A stretch of 64,000 nucleotides of DNA from Bacillus sp. DTU_2020_1000418_1_SI_GHA_SEK_038 (GTDB taxonomy: Bacteria > Bacillota > Bacilli > Bacillales > Cytobacillaceae): NCBI RefSeq assembly GCF_032341175.1, contig NZ_CP135435.1:2604001-2668000 (forward strand). The letters are read 5' to 3'. This document shows positions 27,248 through 35,819 of this stretch, one piece after another. The translations under genes and the position numbers were made by a program. The notes under the pieces were generated by a model. It saw only the letters and a list, made by a program, of their open reading frames with translations. It was not told the origin of the DNA and ran no database searches. Numbering within the stretch: the stretch's first letter is position 1; each line of letters starts with the position of its first letter.

Positions 27248-27276
27248 TTGTCAAAATAACGCATTTGACTTATAAT
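27248..27276 (+). promoter_or_regulatory. nrd operon promoter
   Basis: TTGTCA (27248-27253), 17-base spacer, TATAAT (27271-27276), directly upstream of the NrdR-like boxes and cobalamin riboswitch. Confidence 0.8.
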
Positions 27277-27285
27277 CGAAAAAGT

Positions 27286-27333
27286 TACATATATATAGTG
27301 TTTATTTTTGTTCAATAACACAATATACAGTGA
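27286..27333 (+). promoter_or_regulatory. Two NrdR-like boxes
   Basis: The NrdR consensus is acaCwATATaTwGtgt. Box 2 (27318-27333) reads ACACAATATACAGTGA and matches 14 of 16. Box 1 (27286-27301) reads TACATATATATAGTGT and matches the right half fully but the left half poorly. Their starts are 32 bases apart, about three helical turns, the usual NrdR layout. They lie just after the -10 element. Confidence 0.65.
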
Positions 27334-27341
27334 TAAACCAA

Positions 27342-27506
27342 TAAATATGGTGTCCCTTTATGGACTTAATAGGGAATCTGGTGAAAATCCAGAACTGTTC
27401 CCGCAACTGTAAGTGCTATCGAAATAAGTAGAAACCACTGTCTTTTTTTAAGATGGGAAGGACTTAAAGTAGGCTAAAGCACAAGTCAGGAGACCTGCCA
27501 TATTTA
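27342..27506 (+). promoter_or_regulatory. Cobalamin (AdoCbl) riboswitch
   Basis: Characteristic conserved segments occur in order: GGGAATCTGGTGAAAATCC, CCCGCAACTGT, and the B12 box AGTCAGGAGACCTGCC. An outer stem AAATATGG / CCATATTT closes it. High cobalamin should favour the downstream terminator and shut off the B12-independent reductase. Confidence 0.95.
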
Positions 27507-27602
27507 TAACGTGTTATCTTCTTCGGGAGTTGGGAAGGTAAAACGAGGGTATTTTGATAGACTATTTTTTTTATATTCTATTATCATATCAGCGTTTTAC
27601 TT

Positions 27603-27634
27603 ACCCATCCTCGTCTTGAGAGATGGGTTTTTTG
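27603..27634 (+). terminator. Riboswitch expression-platform terminator
   Basis: ACCCATC pairs with GATGGGT and is followed by TTTTTTG. An alternative pairing exists between GGTAAAACGAGG (near 27537) and the CGTTTTACTTACCCATCCTCG region, which would act as antiterminator. Confidence 0.85.
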
Positions 27635-27664
27635 TATTTTTAAAAAAGTAAAGGGGACTTGATA

Positions 27665-29953
27665 ATGAATACATCTATTGTAACGGAATTAGATTCAGTA
27701 TTAGCGGAGTTAGACAGAGCTTCAAACACTTATAAGATAAACGTGGAACCACTAAAACATCAGTTGAAAGAACTGCAAAGAACCGAGTCATCTTTAAATC
27801 AGCATGCACTTCTTTATTCACTGAATAATATATCTATGGAACAGCCTAACTGGACCTTTCTAGCAGCTCATTTATATTTAAATGAATTGTATGTAAAGGC
27901 TGCAAAAAATAGAGACTATAACGAAAGTCTAAAATATGGTGACTTTTATCATCTTGTAAAAGAACTCACGACTATTGGGATCTATTCGGAAGATCTACTA
28001 GCTTACTATTCAAAAGAGGAAATCAAGGAAATTGAAAAGTATATAGATCCTGAGAAAGATTATTTATTTAACTATGTTGGCCTTTTTCTTCTTGCTGATC
28101 GTTACCTTGCCAAGGATTATGAGAAAAAAATATTTGAGCTGCCACAGGAACGATTCATGATCATCGCGATGACATTAATGAAAAATGAAGATAAGTCAAA
28201 ACGATTATCATTTGTCAAAGAAGCTTATTGGGCATTAAGCAATCTATATATGACTGTTGCAACCCCAACACTTTCTAATGCCGGAAAAAGCTATGGACAG
28301 CTTTCTTCTTGTTTTATCGATACGGTAGATGATTCCTTAGACAGCATCTATTTAAATAATTGGGATATTGCCAGATTAAGCAAGGATGGCGGTGGAATAG
28401 GCATTTACTATGGGAAGGTTCGGGCTTTAGGGTCAGATATAAAGAGATTTAAGGGCAATTCTTCTGGTGTTATTCCCTGGATTAGACTTGTTAATGATAC
28501 GGCTGTCAGTGTCGATCAGTTAGGGCAAAGACAAGGAGCCATAGCCATTTATTTAGATGTTTTTCACAAGGATATTATGAATGGGTTTTTAGATTTAAAG
28601 ACAAATAATGGGGATGAGCGCCGGAAAGCCCATGACATATTTACAGGAGTAGCGATTCCAGACCTATTCATGAAGAAACTTGAAGAAGTTGATGAAACTG
28701 GTAAAAGCATTGGCGAGTGGCACACCTTTTGTCCGCATCAAGTTAAACAGGTTATGGGATGGAAGGATGAGAATGGAAACCCATTGGGACTTGAGGATTA
28801 TTATGATGAGGTCGAGGAAAAACACTTTACGAGAAAATACGAAGAAGCAGTTAACCATCCCCTTCTTCCTAGAAAAACATACCGCGCAATGGATATTATG
28901 GCAAGAATGATGGTTTCACAATTGGAAGCTGGTACACCTTATATGTTTTATCGAGATGAGGTTAACCGCCAAAATCCAAATAAACATGTAAAAGGAAATG
29001 GAAGAACTTCTATTTATTGCAGCAATTTATGCACAGAAATTATGCAGAACATGTCAGCGACTGTTATTCAGAATGAATATCAAGATGAGGATGGAAATAT
29101 TATTATTGTTCGGAAGCCTGGAGATTTTGTTGTATGTAATTTATCTTCTATTCATTTGCCAAATGCGGTGAAGGCAGATGTATTGGAACGCCTAATTCGA
29201 ATCCAAATGAGAATGCTTGATAATACAATCGACATTAATCAAATCTCCGTTGGACAAGCAAAATGGACGAACCAGAAATATAGAGCAGTTGGATTAGGAA
29301 CATTTGGCTGGCATCATCTCTTGGCTATTAAGGGAATTCATTGGGAATCTATCGAAGCGGTTGAGTACGCAGATAATTTATATGAGGATATCGCTTATCT
29401 TGCAATAAATGCCTCAATGGAGCTTGCAAAAGAAAAAGGTGCATACAAATTATTCAAAGACTCTGAGTGGCAATCAGGAGAATATTTTAAACGAAAAGAT
29501 TATTCATCTGAACGATGGAAGTATTTACAAAAAGATATCCAAATTAACGGAGTCAGAAATGGCTGGATGATGGCTGTTGCTCCAAACTCTTCAACGGCAA
29601 AAATTGGAGGATCAACCGATGGCATCGATCCACTATATGCGATCGAATATGCAGAAGAAAAGAAAAACTTCAAATTCAAAGTTACTGCACCTGATTTAGA
29701 TCATAACACATACAACTATTATCGCCGTGTAAGGCATGAGTTAGACCAATTATGGAGCATCAAGCAGAATGCAGCACGACAACGGCATATTGATCAGTCA
29801 ATTAGCTTCAATCTTTATGTTCGCCATGATATAAAAGCAAGAGATTTATTGCAGCTTCATTTAGAAGCCTGGAAGCACGGTTTAAAAACGACCTATTATG
29901 TACGCAGTACTTCACAAACTGAAATTGAAGATTGCGAAGCTTGCCATAGTTAA
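27665..29953 (+). CDS. nrdA: Class I ribonucleoside-diphosphate reductase, alpha subunit
   Basis: 762 residues from the ATG at 27665, behind AAAGGGG. Reduces NDPs to dNDPs with the beta subunit. All catalytic residues are visible: Cys216 in SSCFI and Cys491 in VVCNLSS (active-site pair), the Asn454-Cys456-Glu458 set in SNLCTEI, Tyr744-Tyr745 in TTYYVRS, and the C-terminal redox pair CEAC. PNSSTAKIGG is present. The N-terminus begins with helices and lacks a recognisable ATP-cone, so overall activity regulation by dATP through that domain seems absent. It is controlled by NrdR-like boxes and a B12 riboswitch. Confidence 0.93.
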   Translation: MNTSIVTELDSVLAELDRASNTYKINVEPLKHQLKELQRTESSLNQHALLYSLNNISMEQPNWTFLAAHLYLNELYVKAAKNRDYNESLKYGDFYHLVKELTTIGIYSEDLLAYYSKEEIKEIEKYIDPEKDYLFNYVGLFLLADRYLAKDYEKKIFELPQERFMIIAMTLMKNEDKSKRLSFVKEAYWALSNLYMTVATPTLSNAGKSYGQLSSCFIDTVDDSLDSIYLNNWDIARLSKDGGGIGIYYGKVRALGSDIKRFKGNSSGVIPWIRLVNDTAVSVDQLGQRQGAIAIYLDVFHKDIMNGFLDLKTNNGDERRKAHDIFTGVAIPDLFMKKLEEVDETGKSIGEWHTFCPHQVKQVMGWKDENGNPLGLEDYYDEVEEKHFTRKYEEAVNHPLLPRKTYRAMDIMARMMVSQLEAGTPYMFYRDEVNRQNPNKHVKGNGRTSIYCSNLCTEIMQNMSATVIQNEYQDEDGNIIIVRKPGDFVVCNLSSIHLPNAVKADVLERLIRIQMRMLDNTIDINQISVGQAKWTNQKYRAVGLGTFGWHHLLAIKGIHWESIEAVEYADNLYEDIAYLAINASMELAKEKGAYKLFKDSEWQSGEYFKRKDYSSERWKYLQKDIQINGVRNGWMMAVAPNSSTAKIGGSTDGIDPLYAIEYAEEKKNFKFKVTAPDLDHNTYNYYRRVRHELDQLWSIKQNAARQRHIDQSISFNLYVRHDIKARDLLQLHLEAWKHGLKTTYYVRSTSQTEIEDCEACHS

Positions 29954-29954
29954 T

Positions 29955-30035
29955 ATATCAGCCTATTTTCCGATTATATCGGTGACTTTTTTGATATTTC
30001 AGCGACTTTCCGGGTATATCAGCGACTACCCGGAA
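29955..30035 (+). repeat. Four short tandem repeats of about 20 bp between nrdA and nrdB
   Basis: Units start at 29955, 29976, 29996 and 30016. The core is ATATCAGCGACT followed by TTTCCGG or a variant. The core overlaps with that of the repeat set in the trp operon (TATCAGCCAAT), suggesting one repeat family. Confidence 0.75.
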
Positions 30036-30069
30036 TAAGTTGAAAACCATTTTTAAAAGGAGCGATTCT

Positions 30070-31116
30070 ATGTCACACCAACAATTATTAACAAAAATCA
30101 AATTGCTAAATCCTGAGTTCCCTAATAAATCTACTAATCTGATAAACGGTCAAGCATCAGGGATCCTAAATTGGAATGACATTAGATATCCACAAATGTA
30201 TCGAATGTATCAGACCTTATTATCTAACTTTTGGAAGGCCCAAGAAATCAATATGCAGGATGATATTAAACAGTGGGACTCCTTGAGCACCATTGAACAA
30301 GATGTTTTTTTACGAATTAACACGCAACTGGCCTCACTTGATAGTTTACAAACGCCTATGATGACACAAGTGATGGATTATGTAACAGACCCAAGCTTTA
30401 AAGCTATATTTGCAGTTATTTCGCAGCAGGAGGCGGTTCATAATGAATCTTATTCTTATATATTAAGTTCTCTTATTCCTATTCAGGAGCAAATAGCCCG
30501 TTTTGACCAAGCGAAGGATGATCCAATTGTACGAAAGCGTAATCAATTAATTCTAGAATCGTATGAAAAGTTCAGAAATAGCCCAAACCTGCAAAATTTA
30601 TTCGAGCTTGGAATTAACTCGATTAATTTAGAAGGAATTTATTTCTATGCAGGCTTTGCCTTTTTCTATAACTTGGCCCGTCAGCAAAAAATGCTTAAAA
30701 CGAGTTCCATGATTAGTTATATTCAACGTGATGAAATGCAGCATGCATACTTCATTGCGCAATTTATCCGTATTCTTCTTACTGAAAATCCTGAATTAAA
30801 CTCAGAGCAAAATATTCAATATGTCTATAATACTATCCAAAAAGCAGTCAAGCTTGAAAAAGAATGGGCTCATTATATATTGAAGGATATTCAAGGAATC
30901 AATTTAGAGGAATTTGAGGGCTATGTTGAATACCTCGCGAATAAACGGCTTCGGCAATTAGGCCTTGAAAACCTATATGAGGGACGGGAAAATCCGATGC
31001 CTTGGATCCATGTTTTTAGCGATGAAATGATGAATGAAACGAAGTCTGATTTCTTTGAACAAAAGTCTCGTACGTATACAAAGGTTTCTCAAGACAACGG
31101 TTTTGATGAGCTATGA
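30070..31116 (+). CDS. nrdB: Class I ribonucleotide reductase, beta (radical) subunit
   Basis: 348 residues from the ATG at 30070 behind AAAGGAG. Houses the metal cofactor and the radical. Metal ligands are all present: Asp91 in SLDSLQ, Glu121 and His124 in QQEAVHNESY, Glu188 in NLEG, and Glu222 and His225 in RDEMQH. The radical tyrosine is Tyr128 (E. coli Tyr122 equivalent). It is therefore a tyrosyl-radical type rather than the Phe type. It follows nrdA across a repeat-bearing gap and overlaps the flavodoxin gene by four bases. Confidence 0.92.
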   Translation: MSHQQLLTKIKLLNPEFPNKSTNLINGQASGILNWNDIRYPQMYRMYQTLLSNFWKAQEINMQDDIKQWDSLSTIEQDVFLRINTQLASLDSLQTPMMTQVMDYVTDPSFKAIFAVISQQEAVHNESYSYILSSLIPIQEQIARFDQAKDDPIVRKRNQLILESYEKFRNSPNLQNLFELGINSINLEGIYFYAGFAFFYNLARQQKMLKTSSMISYIQRDEMQHAYFIAQFIRILLTENPELNSEQNIQYVYNTIQKAVKLEKEWAHYILKDIQGINLEEFEGYVEYLANKRLRQLGLENLYEGRENPMPWIHVFSDEMMNETKSDFFEQKSRTYTKVSQDNGFDEL

Positions 31117-31562
31117 GAATCGGCTTAATTTATACCTCGATTAGCGGAAATACAAAGGAATTGGCCTTAATATTATATGATCAGTTCAAGAAAAGAAATT
31201 TAGATGTTTATTTATATACCATTGAACAATTTACCTGTAATCGGTTAGATGAATTTGATGCGGTTGTTGTTGGTACTTACACCTGGGGTAATGGGGAAAT
31301 TCCGGAAGAAATGATGTATCTTTATCGGGAGTTTGAGAAAATCAATAGAAGTAATATGGTCACTGGCATATTCGGGACTGGGGACAGTTTTTATCTTCAC
31401 TACTGTGGAGCGGTCGATATGTTTAGAGACCTATTGAAAGTAAGAACAGATTTATCGGTTACTTTAAAAGTTGAATTATTGCCCCAAAATCAAGACTTAA
31501 CAAGATGCGAAAAATTCGTTGATTTAATTTTAGCACGCCTTGAAAATTTGATATCGCATTGA
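31113..31562 (+). CDS. Flavodoxin, probable activator partner of the reductase
   Basis: 149 residues, a short-chain flavodoxin length. The FMN phosphate loop is TSISGNTKE at 8-16. The two isoalloxazine loops are TYTWGNGEIPEE and GTGDSFYLHYCGAVD. It differs from NrdI, which has a shorter, divergent first loop. It starts within the nrdB stop (ATGA overlap), so it is translationally coupled to the beta subunit. By analogy with NrdI, the inference is that it provides electrons or oxidant for cofactor assembly or repair. A general electron carrier is the alternative. Confidence 0.85.
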   Translation: MRIGLIYTSISGNTKELALILYDQFKKRNLDVYLYTIEQFTCNRLDEFDAVVVGTYTWGNGEIPEEMMYLYREFEKINRSNMVTGIFGTGDSFYLHYCGAVDMFRDLLKVRTDLSVTLKVELLPQNQDLTRCEKFVDLILARLENLISH

Positions 31563-31622
31563 TAGATGATAAAATGTAATAGCAATAGTTGGCAAAAATA
31601 AAAATATCAAGGAGTGTTGCAA

Positions 31623-32051
31623 ATGGCTGTTAATGTATATCTTAACTTTAATGGAAATTGCCGAGAAGCGGTTGAATATTATGCTGACGTTTTTGAAACA
31701 GAAAAACCTAAAATTATGACGTTTGGAGAAAATCCTCCAAACCCAGATTATCCTCTGCCAGAGGAAGCAAAAAATCTTGTCATGCATACGAGACTGAATA
31801 TAAGCGGAAGTAATGTTATGTTTTCTGACGTTTTTCCAGGCATGCCTTTTATTGAAGGAAATAATATTAGCCTTGCAGTCGTCAGTACAAATCTTGATGA
31901 AATGAAATCTCAGTTTAACAAATTAAAAGAGGGCGGACAAGTAGGTGTGGAGCTTCAGGAAACCTTCTGGACCAAACTGTATGGCCAAGTTACAGATAAA
32001 TTCGGCATTGTCTGGCAATATAATTATGATAATGGCGAAAGTGTTATGTAG
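31623..32051 (+). CDS. VOC family (PhnB/YjdN-like) protein
   Basis: 142 residues starting at ATG 31623 behind AAGGAG; an alternative upstream start lacks spacing. The N-terminal VYLNFNGNCREAVEYYADVF and the late DKFGIVWQYNY are typical of the PhnB/YjdN branch of the vicinal oxygen chelate fold, with two beta-alpha-beta-beta-beta modules. Substrate unknown. A hairpin follows before convergent ilvD. Confidence 0.8.
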   Translation: MAVNVYLNFNGNCREAVEYYADVFETEKPKIMTFGENPPNPDYPLPEEAKNLVMHTRLNISGSNVMFSDVFPGMPFIEGNNISLAVVSTNLDEMKSQFNKLKEGGQVGVELQETFWTKLYGQVTDKFGIVWQYNYDNGESVM

Positions 32052-32102
32052 GTGTTAATTACAGACTTTTCCACCTTATAAGATGTGCTTGCTATTACAT
32101 AT

Positions 32103-32144
32103 AAAGACCTATGAAAAGTCCAATGTGACTATTCATAGGTCTTT
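32103..32144. terminator. Bidirectional terminator between VOC gene and ilvD
   Basis: Perfect 13-bp stem AAAGACCTATGAA / TTCATAGGTCTTT in the gap between two convergent genes. Confidence 0.75.
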
Positions 32145-32152
32145 GCTAATTA

Positions 32153-33832
32153 TTAATACTTCATTACTCCGCCAGTATTTGCTGATGTCACAAGCTTCGA
32201 ATATCTTGCTAAGTAGCCTTTTTTCACTTTCGGTTCAAAGCCCTTCCAGTTTGCTTTTCTTCTTTCCATTTCCTCATCAGAAATTTCCAGCTGGATAGTC
32301 CGTTTCTTTAAATCAAGCTCAATGATATCGCCATCTTCTACAAATGCGATTGGGCCTCCCTCAGCAGCTTCAGGAGAAATATGGCCGATTGAGATTCCTC
32401 TTGATGCACCTGAGAAACGTCCGTCTGTAATTAATCCAACTTTTGCTCCAAGCCCTCTTCCTACGATTTGTGAAGTAGGTGCAAGCATTTCTGGCATACC
32501 AGGACCACCTTTTGGCCCTTCATAGCGAATAACCACGACATGCCCTTCTTGTACTTTACCCGTAATGATGCCAGAAAGTGCGTCTTCTTGAGAATCAAAG
32601 CAAATCGCTGGTCCTCTATGGTAGCCGCCAACCGATTCATCAACTGCACCTACTTTAATAATCGAGCCGTCCGGAGCTAGGTTTCCGAATAATACAGCTA
32701 GTCCTCCCTGCTCGGAATGTGGATTATCTAATGGCCGGATAACATTCTTGTCCAAAATATCACTGCCCGCAACATTTTCGCGAATTGTTTTTCCTGATAC
32801 CGTTAAACAATCACCATTAAAGGCACCTGGCTTCTTAAGAAGCTCATTGATAATTGCGCTAACCCCTCCTGCATTATGCACATCTTCAATATGATAATCT
32901 GAAGCTGGAGCGATTTTCGCTAAATGCGGTACACGGGTTGCAATTTCATTAATACGCTCTAATGAATACTCAATTTCTGCTTCATGTGCCAAGGCTAGAG
33001 TATGAAGAACTGTGTTTGTAGAGCCGCCCATCGCCATATCTAAAGCAAATGCGTTGTCGATTGCATCGATTGTTACGATATCACGAGGTTTAATATCTCT
33101 CTCAATGAGTTCCATTAATTGCTTAGCAGATTGTTTAACAAACTCTTTACGTTCCTCTGCGACAGCTAGAATCGTACCATTACCAGGAAGTGCAAGGCCA
33201 AGCCCTTCCGCTAAACAGTTCATGGAGTTTGCAGTAAACATCCCTGAGCATGACCCGCAAGTAGGACAGGCGAGTTGCTCAATTTCTAGTAATCTTGCTT
33301 CATCAATTTTACCTGATTGGAAAGCTCCTACCCCTTCAAATACAGATGTTAAGTCGAGCGGATTACCTGCACTGTCTGTTCCTGCCTTCATCGGTCCGCC
33401 GCTGACGAAGATTGTTGGGATATTGAGGCGAAGTGCCGCCATCATCATTCCAGGAGTAATTTTGTCACAGTTAGGAATACATACCATTCCATCGAACCAA
33501 TGTGCTGCAACAACTGTTTCAACAGAATCTGCAATGATTTCACGGCTTGGCAAAGAATATCTCATTCCAATATGCCCCATCGCAATCCCATCATCGACAC
33601 CGATCGTGTTCATTTCAAACGGAACTCCACCTGCTTCACGGATAGCATCTTTCACAATTTTACCGAATTCTTGTAAGTGAATATGTCCTGGAACTATATC
33701 AATATATGAATTGACTACCGCAATAAACGGCTTTCCAAAGTCCTCTTCTTTAACACCTGCTGCACGAAGTAAGCTTCTGTGAGGCGCACGATCAAATCCT
33801 TGTTTTATCATATTACTGCGTAGATCTGCCAC
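32153..33832 (-). CDS. ilvD: Dihydroxy-acid dehydratase
   Basis: 559 residues, close to B. subtilis IlvD. Dehydrates 2,3-dihydroxy-isovalerate and -methylvalerate in the valine and isoleucine pathways. The iron-sulfur ligands lie in [12 protein letters not shown] and [16 protein letters not shown]. The [23 protein letters not shown] motif near the C-terminus is intact. The start is the GTG at 33832 ([12 protein letters not shown]), six bases after GGAGGG. The rest of the ilv operon is not in the window. Confidence 0.95.
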   Translation of the reverse strand: MADLRSNMIKQGFDRAPHRSLLRAAGVKEEDFGKPFIAVVNSYIDIVPGHIHLQEFGKIVKDAIREAGGVPFEMNTIGVDDGIAMGHIGMRYSLPSREIIADSVETVVAAHWFDGMVCIPNCDKITPGMMMAALRLNIPTIFVSGGPMKAGTDSAGNPLDLTSVFEGVGAFQSGKIDEARLLEIEQLACPTCGSCSGMFTANSMNCLAEGLGLALPGNGTILAVAEERKEFVKQSAKQLMELIERDIKPRDIVTIDAIDNAFALDMAMGGSTNTVLHTLALAHEAEIEYSLERINEIATRVPHLAKIAPASDYHIEDVHNAGGVSAIINELLKKPGAFNGDCLTVSGKTIRENVAGSDILDKNVIRPLDNPHSEQGGLAVLFGNLAPDGSIIKVGAVDESVGGYHRGPAICFDSQEDALSGIITGKVQEGHVVVIRYEGPKGGPGMPEMLAPTSQIVGRGLGAKVGLITDGRFSGASRGISIGHISPEAAEGGPIAFVEDGDIIELDLKKRTIQLEISDEEMERRKANWKGFEPKVKKGYLARYSKLVTSANTGGVMKY

Positions 33833-34035
33833 GTTTAATCCCTCCACATTTCTTTTTCAAATTTTATACATATTTTAATTGATAAATATTATTTAATTAT
33901 CCTAAATAATATTATAATTTAACACTATATCTTGCATAATGTAAAGGAAAAACTTTAAAAATTCAGTATTTTTATAGTATAGAATGTCCACTGCTTCCTA
34001 TTTCAAAATAATTAATTCACGGATTTATTTATAAG

Positions 34036-34060
34036 CAAAAAAAAATGCCCCTATTGGACA
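34036..34060 (-). terminator. Terminator after small membrane protein gene
   Basis: On the minus strand TGTCC-AATAG-GGGCA is followed by nine or more T. Confidence 0.75.
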
Positions 34061-34082
34061 CTGTTTTCTGGGATTTGATTAT

Positions 34083-34301
34083 CTATTGAAGCTTCTCAAC
34101 TGCTGATTCCCTATTTTCATACCATAGCTTAAGATGTGTGAGGATTGCGAAAACTAGAAATGCATTCATTGCCCATACAGAAATAAAAGGCGCCATACCG
34201 CCAAAATCAATTGAATAATACCCTTTTAACACCATAACAATATAAGATTCAATGAAAACTAAAATAAATCCACCGATCCCTGCAATTGCCGTACGAACCA
34301 T
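34083..34301 (-). CDS. Small two-TM membrane protein, 72 aa
   Basis: Starts at ATG 34301 behind GAAGGTG. Two membrane segments are seen: IAGIGGFILVFIESYIVMVLKG and FISVWAMNAFLVFAILTHLKLW. A short acidic tail follows. No family recognised. It is divergent from the DoxX gene. Confidence 0.6.
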   Translation of the reverse strand: MVRTAIAGIGGFILVFIESYIVMVLKGYYSIDFGGMAPFISVWAMNAFLVFAILTHLKLWYENRESAVEKLQ

Positions 34302-34498
34302 TTCTATCACACCTTCTATCGATCTTTTATACACAAAATTTAAATATATTTATAATAATAATTATAATTTAAAAGCTGTCAGCCTTCAATAAAAATTTCA
34401 TAAATTAGTCAAAATTAAGCATTAATATTTCTTGACAAACCAATCCCCTCTATAAATAAACATTTTTCTTGAAATTTTCACATTTTATTTACATTTAC

Positions 34499-34512
34499 GT
34501 GAAATGGATCAC
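34499..34512. promoter_or_regulatory. Possible Fnr- or Rex-like site upstream of doxX
   Basis: GTGA-N6-TCAC inside CGTGAAATGGATCACA matches 9 of 10 positions of the Fnr motif TGTGA-N6-TCACA. It also resembles a Rex site (GTGAA-N4-TTCAC) with one mismatch. A -10-like TACTAT lies at 34542-34547. The distance is not ideal for a class II activator. Confidence 0.35.
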
Positions 34513-34583
34513 AGAAATGTTAAATATAGGGATATTTTTGCTACTATATTCATGTATTCATCAAAAAGTTGGGAGAGATATGT

Positions 34584-35090
34584 ATGTTTGTTAATTGGTT
34601 AAGAGAAAATCAATTATCTGCTGGATTTTTGACTATTATTCGATTGTATCTTGGTTATTCTTGGATCAGGGCGGGATACCATAAAGTTACAGATGGATTT
34701 GATGCTTCTGGATATTTACAAGGAGCCATCGCGAAAGCCTCAGGGGAGAATCCAACGGTACAAGGATGGTGGGCTAGCTTTTTAGAAGGATTTGCCCTTC
34801 CAAATGCAGGTCTATTTAGCTTTTTAGTTGCATGGGGAGAACTATTAGTAGGATTAGGTTTAATTCTTGGCTGCTTAACGACTGCTGCTGCATTTTTTGG
34901 AATCATTATGAACTTTGCCTTTATGTTTTCAGGAACAATAAGTACAAACCCGCAAATGATATTATTAACAATATTCATTTTAATCGCCGGATATAATGCT
35001 GGGAAAATCGGAATAGACCGCTACATTATTCCTATTATCAGAAACCAAATGAAAGGAAAATCTACTAGATCAGAAATCGCATCATCCTAG
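34584..35090 (+). CDS. DoxX family membrane protein
   Basis: 168 residues, four membrane segments. The first conserved block is RLYLGYSWIRAGYHKV; the third TM has AWGELLVGLGLILG, typical of DoxX/DoxD-like proteins. The ATG at 34584 follows GGGAGAG. Relatives are linked to respiratory quinone or thiosulfate redox steps, but no partner is adjacent here apart from the convergent haem-oxidase-like protein. A strong terminator overlaps the end of that gene. Confidence 0.8.
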   Translation: MFVNWLRENQLSAGFLTIIRLYLGYSWIRAGYHKVTDGFDASGYLQGAIAKASGENPTVQGWWASFLEGFALPNAGLFSFLVAWGELLVGLGLILGCLTTAAAFFGIIMNFAFMFSGTISTNPQMILLTIFILIAGYNAGKIGIDRYIIPIIRNQMKGKSTRSEIASS

Positions 35091-35103
35091 TCTATGGTTG
35101 CAG

Positions 35104-35145
35104 GGCAAGGCAAGCTATTAGATAGCTTGCCTTGCCTTTTTTTCT
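35104..35145 (+). terminator. Strong terminator after doxX
   Basis: Perfect 15-bp stem GGCAAGGCAAGCTAT / ATAGCTTGCCTTGCC with a 3-base loop and seven T. It contains the stop codon of the convergent gene. Confidence 0.92.
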
Positions 35146-35522
35146 TCCTTTGTAAAAGTTAAAAAGAAAAATAATAAGAAGCTTAGCAATAAGATGGACC
35201 CACCAACAATGTAGAGAATCGTGTTGACGGCACTTGGAAGAAATGCAGGTTTAAATATATAGAGAGCCATGCCCCCTGTTAATCCGATAGAACCGATAAT
35301 AGCAGTATATACATGAAGCTTTGCTAAGATTCCAATTTTCGGGGAAAATACTTTATAGTATACTGCCCATGCAAATAGTGTTAACCAGCCAACAACAAGT
35401 ATATGGGCGTGAATAGGTCTGAACGCATAATCCCCTGCCCCAGCCATATGTGACCCTAAGAAAGCGCCAATAAATCCAAATAGTGCTGAAAGTCTTAATA
35501 ATAGCTTACTATAATTGTTCAT
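35118..35522 (-). CDS. Small haem-copper-oxidase subunit I-like membrane protein
   Basis: 134 residues with four membrane segments. The motif RPIHAHILVVGWLTLFAWAVYY resembles the low-spin haem helix of oxidase subunit I (His-x-His in TM2). The protein is far shorter than a real oxidase, so it cannot hold the binuclear centre. The ATG at 35522 follows TTGGAG. The role is unknown; a haem-binding accessory membrane protein is plausible. Confidence 0.6.
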   Translation of the reverse strand: MNNYSKLLLRLSALFGFIGAFLGSHMAGAGDYAFRPIHAHILVVGWLTLFAWAVYYKVFSPKIGILAKLHVYTAIIGSIGLTGGMALYIFKPAFLPSAVNTILYIVGGSILLLSFLLFFFLTFTKEEKKARQAI

Positions 35523-35727
35523 ATTTTCCATCTCCAATTTGTATTTTTTCCGATTCATTCTAAATCAAATCCCAATTTATAATATACAACGGGTTCTATA
35601 TATTAGGAAAGGCTAACATCAATAAGAGCTTTGAAGTTTTCCCCCTCATTTTCTTATAATAAGCTTCTAATATGAACAGAAGATGAACATCCTTTTACAA
35701 ATTGGAAATCTCCCTATGATAGTTTTA

Positions 35728-35759
35728 TATGTTAACTAAAAATAAAATAAGTTGACATA
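35728..35759 (+). promoter_or_regulatory. BirA-like biotin operator upstream of bioY
   Basis: Inverted repeat TATGTTAACT-N12-AGTTGACATA with one mismatch; the inner part reads TGTTAAC-N14-GTTGACA as expected for a BirA site. The right half overlaps a TTGACA -35 (35752-35757). Biotin-bound BirA should repress bioY-bioB. Confidence 0.75.
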
Positions 35760-35819
35760 TACTTAGGTTAGCCATTATCCTTGATTTATATTTACTAATA
35801 ATGTTTGGAGGATAGGGAA

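Noticed and set aside
31113..31562. NrdI annotation for the flavodoxin
   Set aside because: The first FMN loop and overall length are those of an ordinary short-chain flavodoxin; only the gene position resembles NrdI.
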